Assembly: GCA_050010255.1 (NCBI GenBank)
Contig: JBEKLJ010000018.1
Span: 1 to 25,008, forward strand
Length of the DNA stretch: 25,008 nt
Source of the DNA: JBEKLJ01 sp050010255
GTDB taxonomy: Bacteria; Acidobacteriota; Terriglobia; Bryobacterales; Bryobacteraceae
Direction: 5' to 3'
Shown: positions 7,733 to 14,858 of the stretch, piece by piece
How the letters are laid out: each line of letters opens with the position of its first letter
Position numbering within the stretch: the first letter of the stretch is position 1
The notes under the pieces: model-generated
What the model saw: only the letters and a program-made list of their open reading frames with translations
Database searches by the model: none
What the model was told of the DNA's origin: nothing
Program-made: the position numbers and the translations under genes

Positions 7733-8704
7733 TTATTTTCCCAGAAGCCGGCCAACCGCGGCGTCGAGCTCCGCGTCCGTCCACTCCCGGATCGAGACGT
7801 TCTTGTGCAGGCTCCAGCGCTCGACATGCTCGGCCGTTTGTCCCGGCCCCACCTTCTGCAACGGCCCGAGCGTCTCCAGCTCCAGCATGTCGGCGTTGGT
7901 GAAGGTCTCGAGCGAGCAGCCGAAATCCGCGTACGTCCGCGCCGCGTCGGCCGCAGTCTGCTTCAGGAAGAGCTCCGAGCCGAGCAGGTACGCGGCCCAG
8001 GTGCGCGCGTTGAACAGGCCCGCCTTCTGCGGCGTGGCGGCCTGCGGGTCCTGGCGCAGCGTAAGGTACTTCTTGGTGATGCGCCAGCGCGGGTCGGAGA
8101 AGTCGGTGTAGGCCCACATGACCAGCGGGTTGGTCGGCAGCAGCGCCTCGGGGTGGGTTCCGCGCGGCGGGAAGCCGGTGATCCCCGTGCCGCCCTGAGC
8201 CATCACCGTCAGCGCCCAGGGCGCGAACTCGACGGCCCACGGCGTGGTGTTCTTCACCCGGTGCACCAGCTCGACCGAGGCGCCCGCCGCCGCCATCCTC
8301 ACGATGATCTGCTTCTGGAGCCCGGTCGCCGGCTCCACCGGCTCCGTGGCCACGAGCACGCCGCCCTGCGCGTCGATCTCGACCGGCACGTTGTCCAGCG
8401 CCGTGGTCGTGGCGGCGTTTTCCGGCGCCACCCAGAGGCGGTGACCGCCGCGAATCATCCACTCCGATTCGCCGCTCTTACCCAACTGGTCCCGGTACTC
8501 CTTGAAGAGGTTCTGGCCGCCGGGGAACCCGAACCGGATGATGCGCGGCCCAACGTCGCCGGTCACGACCATCTCGATTTCCCCGTTGGTGATGCGGTAG
8601 CAGTTGGGCCAGCCCTGGTAGCTGATCTTTTCAATCTTCACGGCAGCGGATGTAGTCATGGTGATGGCACTCGCAAGCAGCAGGATACGGAACACCGACG
8701 CCAT
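7733..8704 (-). CDS. Secreted DUF4380-like protein
   Basis: 323-residue protein with an N-terminal hydrophobic stretch (MASVFRILLLASAITMTTSA), a probable Sec signal peptide. The mature region looks like an all-beta, galactose-mutarotase-like or DUF4380 domain: NGEIEMVVTGDVGPRIIRFG, GGHRLWVAPE, a central VELVHRVKNTT and PWALTVMA, and a C-terminal segment ending LDAAVGRLLGK. These blocks are how DUF4380 proteins look to me, so the assignment is from memory at moderate confidence. Enzymatic activity is unknown; the family is thought to be carbohydrate-related only by fold. It lies 24 bases after thiL. The ATG at 8702-8704 has no strong Shine-Dalgarno; a later ATG at residue 16 would remove most of the signal. 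Confidence 0.75.
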   Translation of the reverse strand: MASVFRILLLASAITMTTSAAVKIEKISYQGWPNCYRITNGEIEMVVTGDVGPRIIRFGFPGGQNLFKEYRDQLGKSGESEWMIRGGHRLWVAPENAATTTALDNVPVEIDAQGGVLVATEPVEPATGLQKQIIVRMAAAGASVELVHRVKNTTPWAVEFAPWALTVMAQGGTGITGFPPRGTHPEALLPTNPLVMWAYTDFSDPRWRITKKYLTLRQDPQAATPQKAGLFNARTWAAYLLGSELFLKQTAADAARTYADFGCSLETFTNADMLELETLGPLQKVGPGQTAEHVERWSLHKNVSIREWTDAELDAAVGRLLGK

Positions 8705-8728
8705 TATAGCCCGGCCCCCGCGCCCGCG

Positions 8729-9640
8729 TTAGTGCGGCCGCAAATGGTCGTAGCCGCGGGGCTCCAGCGGCCGGCCCCCGAAGAGCACCCGCCCGGCCCG
8801 GCCGCGGCGGACCGTCCCGATGCGCTCGAGCGGCGCCCCCTGGAACGATTCCGGCACGGTCGCGCCCGCGCGCGCCGTGAACAGCAGCTCGTAGTCATCC
8901 CCACCGTTGAGCGCCTGTTCGAGGGTCGCGCCCCGGAAGACCGGCACAGCATCCAGCTCCGCGGCGACGCCCGAGGCCAGGCACAGCCGGTGCAAATCCA
9001 GCGACAGCCCGTCGCTCAGGTCCATGCAGGCGCTGGCGTGCACTCGGGATCTGAGAAAGCGTCCCAGCGCGACCCGCGGCTCCGGCTGCAAGTGCTTCCG
9101 CCACGCCGCGCCCCGCCGGCTGGCCAGCCCCAGCGCCGCGCCGCCCAGCCTCCCCGAGACCCAGATGGCGTCGCCGGGCCGCGCCCCGTCGCGCCGCAGC
9201 GCCTGGCCGCGTGGCACGGACCCGCACACCACGATATCGGCCGCCAGCCGCTCAGCGTGCCCCAGGTCGCCGCCCGCCAGCGTCACGCCGGTCCTGCGCG
9301 CCAGCTCCAGCAGCCCGCGATAGAAGCCGTTGATCCATTTATCGTCCGTCCAGGGGGCGATAGCCAATGACAGCAGGCAGAACCGCGGCTGGCCGCCCAT
9401 GGCCGCGATGTCGCTCAGCCCTCGCGCGAGCGTCTTCCATCCGACCGCCCCGGCCGGGTGCGTGTCGCGGAGGAAATGGACGTCCTCGAGCATCAGGTCC
9501 GTGGTGAAGAGCAGGTCGTCCCTGGAGCCCGCCGGCCGGAAGATCGCGCAGTCGTCGCCCAGACCGAGCGCCACGCCGCGCCCCGGCGGCGGCAGCATCC
9601 GCTCGATCCGCTTCAGCAACTCGATCTCGCCCATTCGCAC
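8729..9640 (-). CDS. thiL: Thiamine-monophosphate kinase
   Basis: 303-residue ThiL, which phosphorylates thiamine monophosphate to the cofactor thiamine diphosphate in the cytosol. The AIR-synthase-like fold is seen in order: GLGDDCAIF, TTDLMLEDVHF, LSDIAAMGGQP, GGDLGHAE, MDLSDGLSLDLHRL and NGGDDYELLF. These acidic blocks bind Mg-ATP and substrate, and all are intact. I place the start at a GTG (9638-9640) because GGAGG (9650-9654) is nine bases upstream; the ATG at 9632-9634 two codons later would have a 15-base spacing but is equally possible. The longer open frame to 9763 overlaps the upstream gene and is not supported. It is tightly packed between the HTH/TPR gene (41 bases) and the DUF4380-like gene (24 bases). 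Confidence 0.93.
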   Translation of the reverse strand: MRMGEIELLKRIERMLPPPGRGVALGLGDDCAIFRPAGSRDDLLFTTDLMLEDVHFLRDTHPAGAVGWKTLARGLSDIAAMGGQPRFCLLSLAIAPWTDDKWINGFYRGLLELARRTGVTLAGGDLGHAERLAADIVVCGSVPRGQALRRDGARPGDAIWVSGRLGGAALGLASRRGAAWRKHLQPEPRVALGRFLRSRVHASACMDLSDGLSLDLHRLCLASGVAAELDAVPVFRGATLEQALNGGDDYELLFTARAGATVPESFQGAPLERIGTVRRGRAGRVLFGGRPLEPRGYDHLRPH

Positions 9641-9681
9641 ACCCCGGCGCCTCCTCTTCCACCCCACCAGGATACCCGGCG

Positions 9682-10632
9682 CTACGCCCCCAGCTCGCGG
9701 TCCGAGCGCGGCCCGGCCGATTCCGGCTCGGCCTTCGAGCCCGGCACCACCGCGGCGCGGCACAGCTTCTCCAGCTCCCGCCGCGCGATGGCCGCCCAGG
9801 AGCTCGCGCTGTCCAGCTTCAGGTAGGCCTTCCAGTGCTGCACGGCCTTCATGGCATGGCCGTGGGTCTGGCAGAGCAGCGCCAGGTTGTAGTGCGCGTC
9901 CGCGTAGCTTGGGCTGACCCGCAGCGCCGCCTGGTAGTGCATGGCCGCGCGTTCCGGGTCGCCTTTCTCGTCGTGGAGGTTGCCCAGGTTGAAGTGCGCT
10001 AGCGAGTACCTCGGGTCGATCTCCAGCGCCTGCCCGTAACAGCGCTCAGCCTCCTCCCACTGCCGCAGGTGATAGTAGATCGTCCCCAGGTTCACGGCGG
10101 CGCCCGCCGAGCTGGGGTCCAGGGTCAGCGCCTTGCGGTACGCCTCGATGATCTCCTCCGGCGGCGCGCCCGTCTGCTCCAGCTCCAGGCCCTTCTCGAA
10201 CCAGTGCTCGGCCTCTTGGGCCGTGGAGGGCGGGGCGGCCGCCGCCTGGCGCGGGAACGCCAGCAGGCGGTTCAGTTCCTGGCGGTCGAAGTCCAGCAGA
10301 AGCTGCCCCGTGACGGGCTCCATCTTCTGCCCATCCACGATCACCACCACCTTCCGGCCCTCGCGGAAGAGCTTGACCTCCTTGAGCGGGTTCTCCACGC
10401 CGCTCAGCTTCTCCCTGAGCGCGCGCACCGCGCGCCGGATCTGCTCGGGCCGCACCCGGCTGGCGCGCAGCTTCTTGAGCGACTGGAGCGCGATCAGGTC
10501 GGAAAAGGCGAACTCCTCCAGGTGCGGCACCAACTGCTGGCGCTCCCATCCGCGCAGTTGCCGCTCGCTGATGCCGAGCATCCGCCGGACCTCCTCGCGC
10601 GTGTAGGATTGCTTGGGCGCAGCCCGCGGCAT
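9682..10632 (-). CDS. MerR-type HTH and tetratricopeptide repeat protein
   Basis: 316-residue protein joining a MerR-like winged helix and TPRs. Residues 9-80 carry YTREEVRRMLGISERQLRGW, the helix-turn-helix, followed by a wing and a helix (RPEQIRRAVRALREKL). A linker of about 60 residues with KVVVIVDGQKMEPVTGQLLLDF follows, then about four TPR units from residue 142 to 288 (for example AAVNLGTIYYHLRQWEEAERCYGQALEIDP). It may be a transcription regulator whose TPRs bind a protein partner; that is inference. No cofactor-binding Cys set of classical metal-sensing MerR proteins is seen. The start is ATG at 10630-10632; a TTG at 10650 is possible. It is divergent from the Yip1-family gene and first in a leftward gene run. 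Confidence 0.85.
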   Translation of the reverse strand: MPRAAPKQSYTREEVRRMLGISERQLRGWERQQLVPHLEEFAFSDLIALQSLKKLRASRVRPEQIRRAVRALREKLSGVENPLKEVKLFREGRKVVVIVDGQKMEPVTGQLLLDFDRQELNRLLAFPRQAAAAPPSTAQEAEHWFEKGLELEQTGAPPEEIIEAYRKALTLDPSSAGAAVNLGTIYYHLRQWEEAERCYGQALEIDPRYSLAHFNLGNLHDEKGDPERAAMHYQAALRVSPSYADAHYNLALLCQTHGHAMKAVQHWKAYLKLDSASSWAAIARRELEKLCRAAVVPGSKAEPESAGPRSDRELGA

Positions 10633-10715
10633 TGCGCTGAATTGTACCAAAGCCGCCCCTGTTGAGGGAGCCGACGGGCCGAGCGACTTTGATAGACACC
10701 GCGTTGATTTGTTCC

Positions 10716-10745
10716 ACTCCCGCTGCGGGAGTTTCGGCGTATAAT
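10716..10745 (+). promoter_or_regulatory. Perfect -10 element with adjacent inverted repeat upstream of the Yip1-family gene
   Basis: TATAAT lies at 10740-10745, about 11 bases before the ATG at 10757. Just upstream is a perfect inverted repeat, ACTCCCG (10716-10722) and CGGGAGT (10726-10732), with a three-base centre. No -35 consensus is seen at the right distance, which is compatible with activator dependence or with the palindrome acting as an operator over the -35 region. The divergent MerR-type gene is a candidate binder, by position only. Confidence 0.5.
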
Positions 10746-10756
10746 GCTTCTCACCT

Positions 10757-11503
10757 ATGCCTGAGATTCAAGCTGCCCCCGCTGCTGCCCCCAAGTCTTC
10801 CCTGAGCGAGCTCGGAAGACTCACCAATGTGTTCATCGAGCCCCGGCGAACGTTCCAGGACCTTGTCGAGCGCCCGCGCTGGATCGTGCCGGTTGTCCTG
10901 ATGACCGTGCTCGCACTGGCCTTCGCCATCGCCATGGGCTCGCATGTCGGCTGGGATAGGATCGTTCGTCAGGGCATGGAAGCCTCCGAGCGAACCCAGA
11001 ACATGCCGCCCGAGCAGCGCGAGCAGGCGGTCGCCATCGGCGTCAAGTTCGCGAGCATCGGGGCTTACGGCGGTGCGGTCCTCGCCGTCCCCGCCATATT
11101 GCTTATCAGCGCGGGCGTGCTGCTGTTGGTCTTCAAGGGCCTGTTAAGCGCCAAACTGCGGTTCAAACAGGTGTTTGCGATCTGCGCCTATGCGTCCCTG
11201 CCCGGGCTTATCAACAGCCTCGCGTCCCTGGCAGTCATGCTGCTCAAAGCGCCGGAGGACTTCGACCCGCAGCGCCCGACCGTCTTCAACATCGGGTACT
11301 ACCTGGACCCGTCGACGGCCAAGTGGCTCATGGCGCTGGCGAGCAGTATCGATGTCTTCACGATCTGGGTCATCCTCCTGATGGCGACAGGGCTGCGCGT
11401 GGCCTCGCGCAAGCTGTCCTTCGCCCAGTCAGTGGCCGGCGTGGCCTTGCCCTGGGTGTTGGTGGTGATAATCAAGATCGGCTGGGCGGCGCTTCGCGGG
11501 TGA
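10757..11503 (+). CDS. Yip1-family multi-pass membrane protein
   Basis: 248-residue inner-membrane protein with a cytoplasmic N-terminal region containing LTNVFIEPRRTFQDLVERPRW, the hallmark start of bacterial Yip1-domain proteins. Five hydrophobic segments follow, near residues 40-60, 95-120, 140-165, 190-210 and 220-245. A polar loop lies between the first two segments (GMEASERTQNMPPEQREQA). The function of bacterial Yip1 proteins is not established. The ATG at 10757 has no Shine-Dalgarno: CTTCTCACCT directly precedes it, and the TATAAT -10 would place transcription only a few bases before it. It may therefore be a leaderless gene. It is followed by a 148-base gap and then feoA with a promoter of its own. 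Confidence 0.85.
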   Translation: MPEIQAAPAAAPKSSLSELGRLTNVFIEPRRTFQDLVERPRWIVPVVLMTVLALAFAIAMGSHVGWDRIVRQGMEASERTQNMPPEQREQAVAIGVKFASIGAYGGAVLAVPAILLISAGVLLLVFKGLLSAKLRFKQVFAICAYASLPGLINSLASLAVMLLKAPEDFDPQRPTVFNIGYYLDPSTAKWLMALASSIDVFTIWVILLMATGLRVASRKLSFAQSVAGVALPWVLVVIIKIGWAALRG

Positions 11504-11612
11504 GTGGCGGCGCCCACGCGACCTCGCCCTCGCCACAAGACCGCTCCGGTGCTAACTGAACAGCACTGGGGGCAGCCCGCAGTCGTCTCCTTACTCGGTG
11601 TTTCGGACCCGC

Positions 11613-11642
11613 TTGACAGGGAGGCGCGGCGTGGTTGATACT
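11613..11642 (+). promoter_or_regulatory. Putative feoAB promoter
   Basis: A perfect TTGACA (11613-11618) is followed 18 bases later by GATACT (11637-11642, 4 of 6 matches). The predicted start of transcription, near 11649, is only about three bases before the feoA ATG at 11652, again without a Shine-Dalgarno. No convincing Fur or DtxR operator was identified. Confidence 0.5.
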
Positions 11643-11651
11643 GAATGTTTA

Positions 11652-11948
11652 ATGCAACTGAGTGTCAAGAAGAGGCCCGCCCGCCGCTCCCGCGCCACCA
11701 GCCTGGTCGAGCTGCGCCGCGGCGAACAGGGCGTTTTGGATCGCCTGGACCTGCCTGAAGACCTCTCGCGCCGCCTCATGGAGCTTGGTTTCGTGCCGGG
11801 CAGCCCTGTCGTCGCCGCGCACAGCGCTCCCGGCGGCGATCCCCGCGTGTTTCGAGTGGACGGGGCTGAAATCGCGTTGCGCCGTGAGATCGCCGCCCGC
11901 CTCCTGCTGCGCCCCGAGTCGAAGTTGAAGGCCGCCGCGGTGCCATGA
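11652..11948 (+). CDS. feoA: FeoA-domain protein
   Basis: 98-residue protein whose core, from TSLVELRRGEQGVLDRLD through LMELGFVPGSPV to IALRREIAARLLLRP, is the SH3-like FeoA domain. FeoA is a small cytosolic accessory protein of the FeoB ferrous-iron transporter. The N-terminal 15 residues are basic (KKRPARRSRA) and lie outside the domain. I chose the ATG at 11652; an upstream in-frame GTG at 11598 would put the promoter inside the gene. The stop TGA (11946-11948) overlaps the feoB ATG (11945) in an ATGA junction, so the two are translationally coupled and form one operon. Confidence 0.88.
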   Translation: MQLSVKKRPARRSRATSLVELRRGEQGVLDRLDLPEDLSRRLMELGFVPGSPVVAAHSAPGGDPRVFRVDGAEIALRREIAARLLLRPESKLKAAAVP

Positions 11949-13837
11949 GCGGCTGCGACGATTGCGCTCTGGCCCGCGCCCTGCCACCCCCCGACGCGAG
12001 CGGCCCTCGCGCCACAGTCGTTGCCATCGTCGGCCCGCCGAACTCGGGCAAGTCCACTCTTTTCAATCGCCTGACCGGCCTGCGGCAGAAAGTCGCCAAC
12101 TACCCCGGAGTCACCGTCGAGCAGCGGCTCGGCCGCGCGCGTCTGGCCGGCGGAAGCGAGGTCACGCTAGTCGACCTGCCCGGAATCTACAGCCTGCAAG
12201 CTCGCTCGGAGGACGAGGAGGTCGCCCGCGACGTGCTCACCGGGCAGATGCCCGGCTTCCCGCGGCCCGACGCCGTGGTGCTCATCGTCGATTCCACCAG
12301 CCTCGGCCGCCACCTCATGCTCGCCGCGCCCATACTGTCCCTCGGCCTGCCCACCCTGATCGTGCTCAACATGGCCGACGAGCTGCGGGCGCGCGGCGGC
12401 GAGGTGAATCCCGCGGAGTTGGCGCGGCAGCTCGGCGCTCCGGTCGTGCTCGCCAGTGCCGCGCGGGGCGAGGGGTTGGAGCCGGTCTGGCAGTTCCTGG
12501 CGAGCCATAGCGCCCCACCGGCGCCGGCCGGCTTGCCCGCCCCGGACGACGTGCCGAAGTGCCGGGCCTGGGCGGCGCAGGTCGGCCATCACGCCTCCTA
12601 TCTCCCGCCGGCCCCGCCCGTCTGGACGCGCCGCCTGGACCGCCTCTTCCTGCACCCCGCGCTCGGCCCCCTGGTCTTCGGCGCTGTCATCCTCGCCGTG
12701 TTCCAGGCGGTCTTCTCCTGGGCGCGGCCCATGATGGACGCCGTCCAGTGGGCCGTGACGTCGTCGGGACGGCAAGTCGCCGGCCTGCTCCCCGATTCGC
12801 TCCTCCGTTCCCTGCTCGTCGAGGGCGTCTGGAGCGGCGTCGGCGCGGTGCTGGTATTCCTTCCCCAGATCCTGTTGTTGTTCCTGTTCATCGGAATCCT
12901 GGAAGATTCGGGCTACCTGGCCCGCGCCGCGCTGATCGCCGACCGCACCATGGCCCGGGTGGGCTTGCAGGGCAAGTCGTTCATCCCCCTGCTCTCGGCC
13001 TACGCTTGCGCGGTGCCGGCCGTGATGGCCACCCGCACCATCGAGAACCGGCGCGATCGCACGGCTACCATCCTCATCGCCCCGCTGATGACCTGCTCGG
13101 CGCGCCTGCCAATATACACGCTCATCATCGCGGCGTTCGTTCCCGAGCGCTCGCTGGCTGGCCCGCTGCTCGGCACCCGCGCCGCCGCCCTGTTCGGCCT
13201 CTACCTGCTGGGCTTCCTGGCCGCCTTCGCCACCGCGCGCGTGCTGAAGTCCTCCCTCCTCAAGAGCGACCGCGCGCCTTTCGTGCTCGAGATGCCGCCC
13301 TACCGCAAGCCCACGCTGGCCTCGCTCGGCCTGCGGCTGCTGGACCGCTCGCAAATCTTCCTGCGCCGCGCCGGGACGGTCATCCTCGCCGTCACCGTCC
13401 TGCTCTGGGTGCTGGCCCACCTGCCGCTTCACGACGGCCGCAGCCCCAAGGTGCAGGACAGCTTCGCGGGCATGCTGGGCCACGCCGTCGAGCCCGCCAT
13501 CAAGCCGCTCGGCTTCAACTGGAGAATCGGCGTGGGGTTGGTTACCTCGCTCGCCGCGCGCGAAGTCATCATCGCCACGCTCGGCGCCCTCCACGGTATG
13601 GAGTCGGACGCCAAGTCTCTCGGACTCCAGCGGGCGCTGCGTCGCGATCTCACGCCCGGCGGCGCCGTCGCACTGCTCGTCTTCTTCGCCTTCTCGATGC
13701 AGTGCATGTCCACGATCGCCGTCGTCCGGCGCGAGACCGGCGGCTGGAAATGGCCTGCCCTCCAGTTCGCCTACATGACCACGCTGGCTTACGCCGGCGC
13801 GTTCATCGCCAATCGCCTCTTCAGCGCGTTAGCATAA
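11945..13837 (+). CDS. feoB: Ferrous iron transporter B
   Basis: 630-residue FeoB, the GTPase-gated inner-membrane Fe2+ importer. The G domain holds G1 GPPNSGKST (30-38), the NYPGVTVE switch region (52-59), G3 DLPG (77-80) and G4 NMAD (142-145). The membrane part begins about residue 230, with LEDSGYLARAA, the gate-like blocks YACAVPAVMATRTIE and MTCSARLPIY, and a C-terminal FSMQCMSTIAVVRRETGGWKW. The usual FeoB is 700-800 residues; this one is shorter, the region between G domain and first TM being brief. The N-terminus has a CxxC (Cys4, Cys7) before the G domain. It is translated from an ATG overlapping feoA, and trxB follows 58 bases after its stop. Confidence 0.94.
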   Translation: MSGCDDCALARALPPPDASGPRATVVAIVGPPNSGKSTLFNRLTGLRQKVANYPGVTVEQRLGRARLAGGSEVTLVDLPGIYSLQARSEDEEVARDVLTGQMPGFPRPDAVVLIVDSTSLGRHLMLAAPILSLGLPTLIVLNMADELRARGGEVNPAELARQLGAPVVLASAARGEGLEPVWQFLASHSAPPAPAGLPAPDDVPKCRAWAAQVGHHASYLPPAPPVWTRRLDRLFLHPALGPLVFGAVILAVFQAVFSWARPMMDAVQWAVTSSGRQVAGLLPDSLLRSLLVEGVWSGVGAVLVFLPQILLLFLFIGILEDSGYLARAALIADRTMARVGLQGKSFIPLLSAYACAVPAVMATRTIENRRDRTATILIAPLMTCSARLPIYTLIIAAFVPERSLAGPLLGTRAAALFGLYLLGFLAAFATARVLKSSLLKSDRAPFVLEMPPYRKPTLASLGLRLLDRSQIFLRRAGTVILAVTVLLWVLAHLPLHDGRSPKVQDSFAGMLGHAVEPAIKPLGFNWRIGVGLVTSLAAREVIIATLGALHGMESDAKSLGLQRALRRDLTPGGAVALLVFFAFSMQCMSTIAVVRRETGGWKWPALQFAYMTTLAYAGAFIANRLFSALA

Positions 13838-13855
13838 AGAATCGGAGACAGAGGC

Positions 13856-13890
13856 CTTTTCTCTGCGTCCTCTGCGTCTCCGCGGTGAAG
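13856..13890 (+). repeat. Likely dispersed intergenic repeat between feoB and trxB
   Basis: A CT- and GCG-rich block of 8-9-base units (TCTCTGCG, TCCTCTGCG, TCTCCGCGG, ending GGTGAA) fills the feoB-trxB gap. I recognise this 'CTCTGCGTCCTCTGCGTCTC-GCGGTGAA' pattern as a sequence scattered between genes in several environmental phyla; this is memory, not a search. Its GGTGA end (13884-13888) is seven bases before the trxB ATG and could serve as ribosome-binding site. Confidence 0.6.
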
Positions 13891-13895
13891 AGAGC

Positions 13896-14819
13896 ATGCG
13901 CACCATCGTCATCGTCGGGGCCGGCTGCGCCGGCAACACCGCCGCCATTTACGCCGCGCGGGCGAATCTGAACCCGCTCGTCGTCGCGGGCAACCACCCC
14001 GGAGGCCAGCTCTCCCTCACCACGCTAATTGAGAACTACCCCGGTTTCCCTGGAGGCGTCGATGGCCCGGCGCTCGTCGCCAATATGCAGCGGCAGGCCG
14101 AGCGTTTCGGCGCCGAATACCTGCCCGGCGCGGTGATCGAGGCCGATCTTTCCCGGCGCCCCTTCCGCCTCAACGTGGACGGCGAGTGGACGGAAGCCCG
14201 CACGCTCATCATCGCCTCGGGCGCCTCGGCGCGCTGGCTGGGCCTAGCCTCCGAGCGCCGGCTCATCGGCCACGGCGTCAGCTCCTGCGCCACCTGCGAC
14301 GGCTTCTTTTTCCGCGGCAAGAAGATCATGGTGGTCGGCGGCGGCGATTCGGCCATGGAAGAGGCCGGCTTCCTCGCCCGCTTCGGCGAGGAGGTCACCA
14401 TCGTCCACCGCCGCGAGGGGTTCCGCGCCTCGAAGATCATGCTCGACCGCACCCGCGCGAACCCGAAGATCCGCTGGCTGCTGAACACCGTGGTCGAGGA
14501 CATCCACGACGCGGAGAAGGGACTCGTCACGGGAGTGTCGCTGCGGGACGTGAAGAGCGGCCGCCAATGGCAGCAGCCCGTCGACGGCTTCTTCCTGGCC
14601 ATCGGCCACGTGCCGAACACCGCCCCGTTCCGCGGCCAGATCGAGCTCGACGCCGAGGGCTACATCGTCTCTCAGGGCGGCGCCCGCACCAGCGTCCCCG
14701 GCGTCTTCCACGCCGGCGACGTCCAGGACCGCGCCTACCGCCAGGCCGTCACCGCCGCCGGGGCCGGCTGCATGGCCGCCATCGAGGCCGAGCGGTTCCT
14801 GGAGGCCGAGGGGCGCTGA
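13896..14819 (+). CDS. trxB: Thioredoxin-disulfide reductase
   Basis: 307-residue low-molecular-weight thioredoxin reductase, a cytosolic FAD/NADPH enzyme that reduces thioredoxin. FAD-binding GAGCAGNTAA is at residues 8-17 and PGGQLSLTTLIENYPGFPGG follows; the redox-active pair is Cys131 and Cys134 in CATCDG. The NADPH site is GGGDSAMEEA with HRREGFRASK, and the C-terminal FAD contact is GVFHAGDVQDRAYRQAVTAA. All key parts are intact and the length is normal. The start is ATG at 13896 with GGTGA seven bases upstream, provided by the repeat-like gap. It may be co-transcribed with feoAB (58-base gap). It converges with the M1-like gene 39 bases away, with no clear terminator between. Confidence 0.93.
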   Translation: MRTIVIVGAGCAGNTAAIYAARANLNPLVVAGNHPGGQLSLTTLIENYPGFPGGVDGPALVANMQRQAERFGAEYLPGAVIEADLSRRPFRLNVDGEWTEARTLIIASGASARWLGLASERRLIGHGVSSCATCDGFFFRGKKIMVVGGGDSAMEEAGFLARFGEEVTIVHRREGFRASKIMLDRTRANPKIRWLLNTVVEDIHDAEKGLVTGVSLRDVKSGRQWQQPVDGFFLAIGHVPNTAPFRGQIELDAEGYIVSQGGARTSVPGVFHAGDVQDRAYRQAVTAAGAGCMAAIEAERFLEAEGR

Positions 14820-14858
14820 CCGTCTGGCCGCCCGCCCGCCGGCGTAGGCTACCCGCCC

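Noticed and set aside
11636..11650. Possible Fur box upstream of feoA (TGATACT followed by AATGTTT)
   Set aside because: One half-site matches 6 of 7 bases, but the other only about 3 of 7, so iron regulation cannot be claimed from sequence.
12167..13594. 475-residue open frame antisense to feoB
   Set aside because: Same type of GC-driven shadow; the feoB motifs on the plus strand are unequivocal.
14820..14858. Bidirectional terminator between trxB and the M1-like gene
   Set aside because: The gap is GC-rich but no stem of convincing length followed by a T-tract could be drawn.
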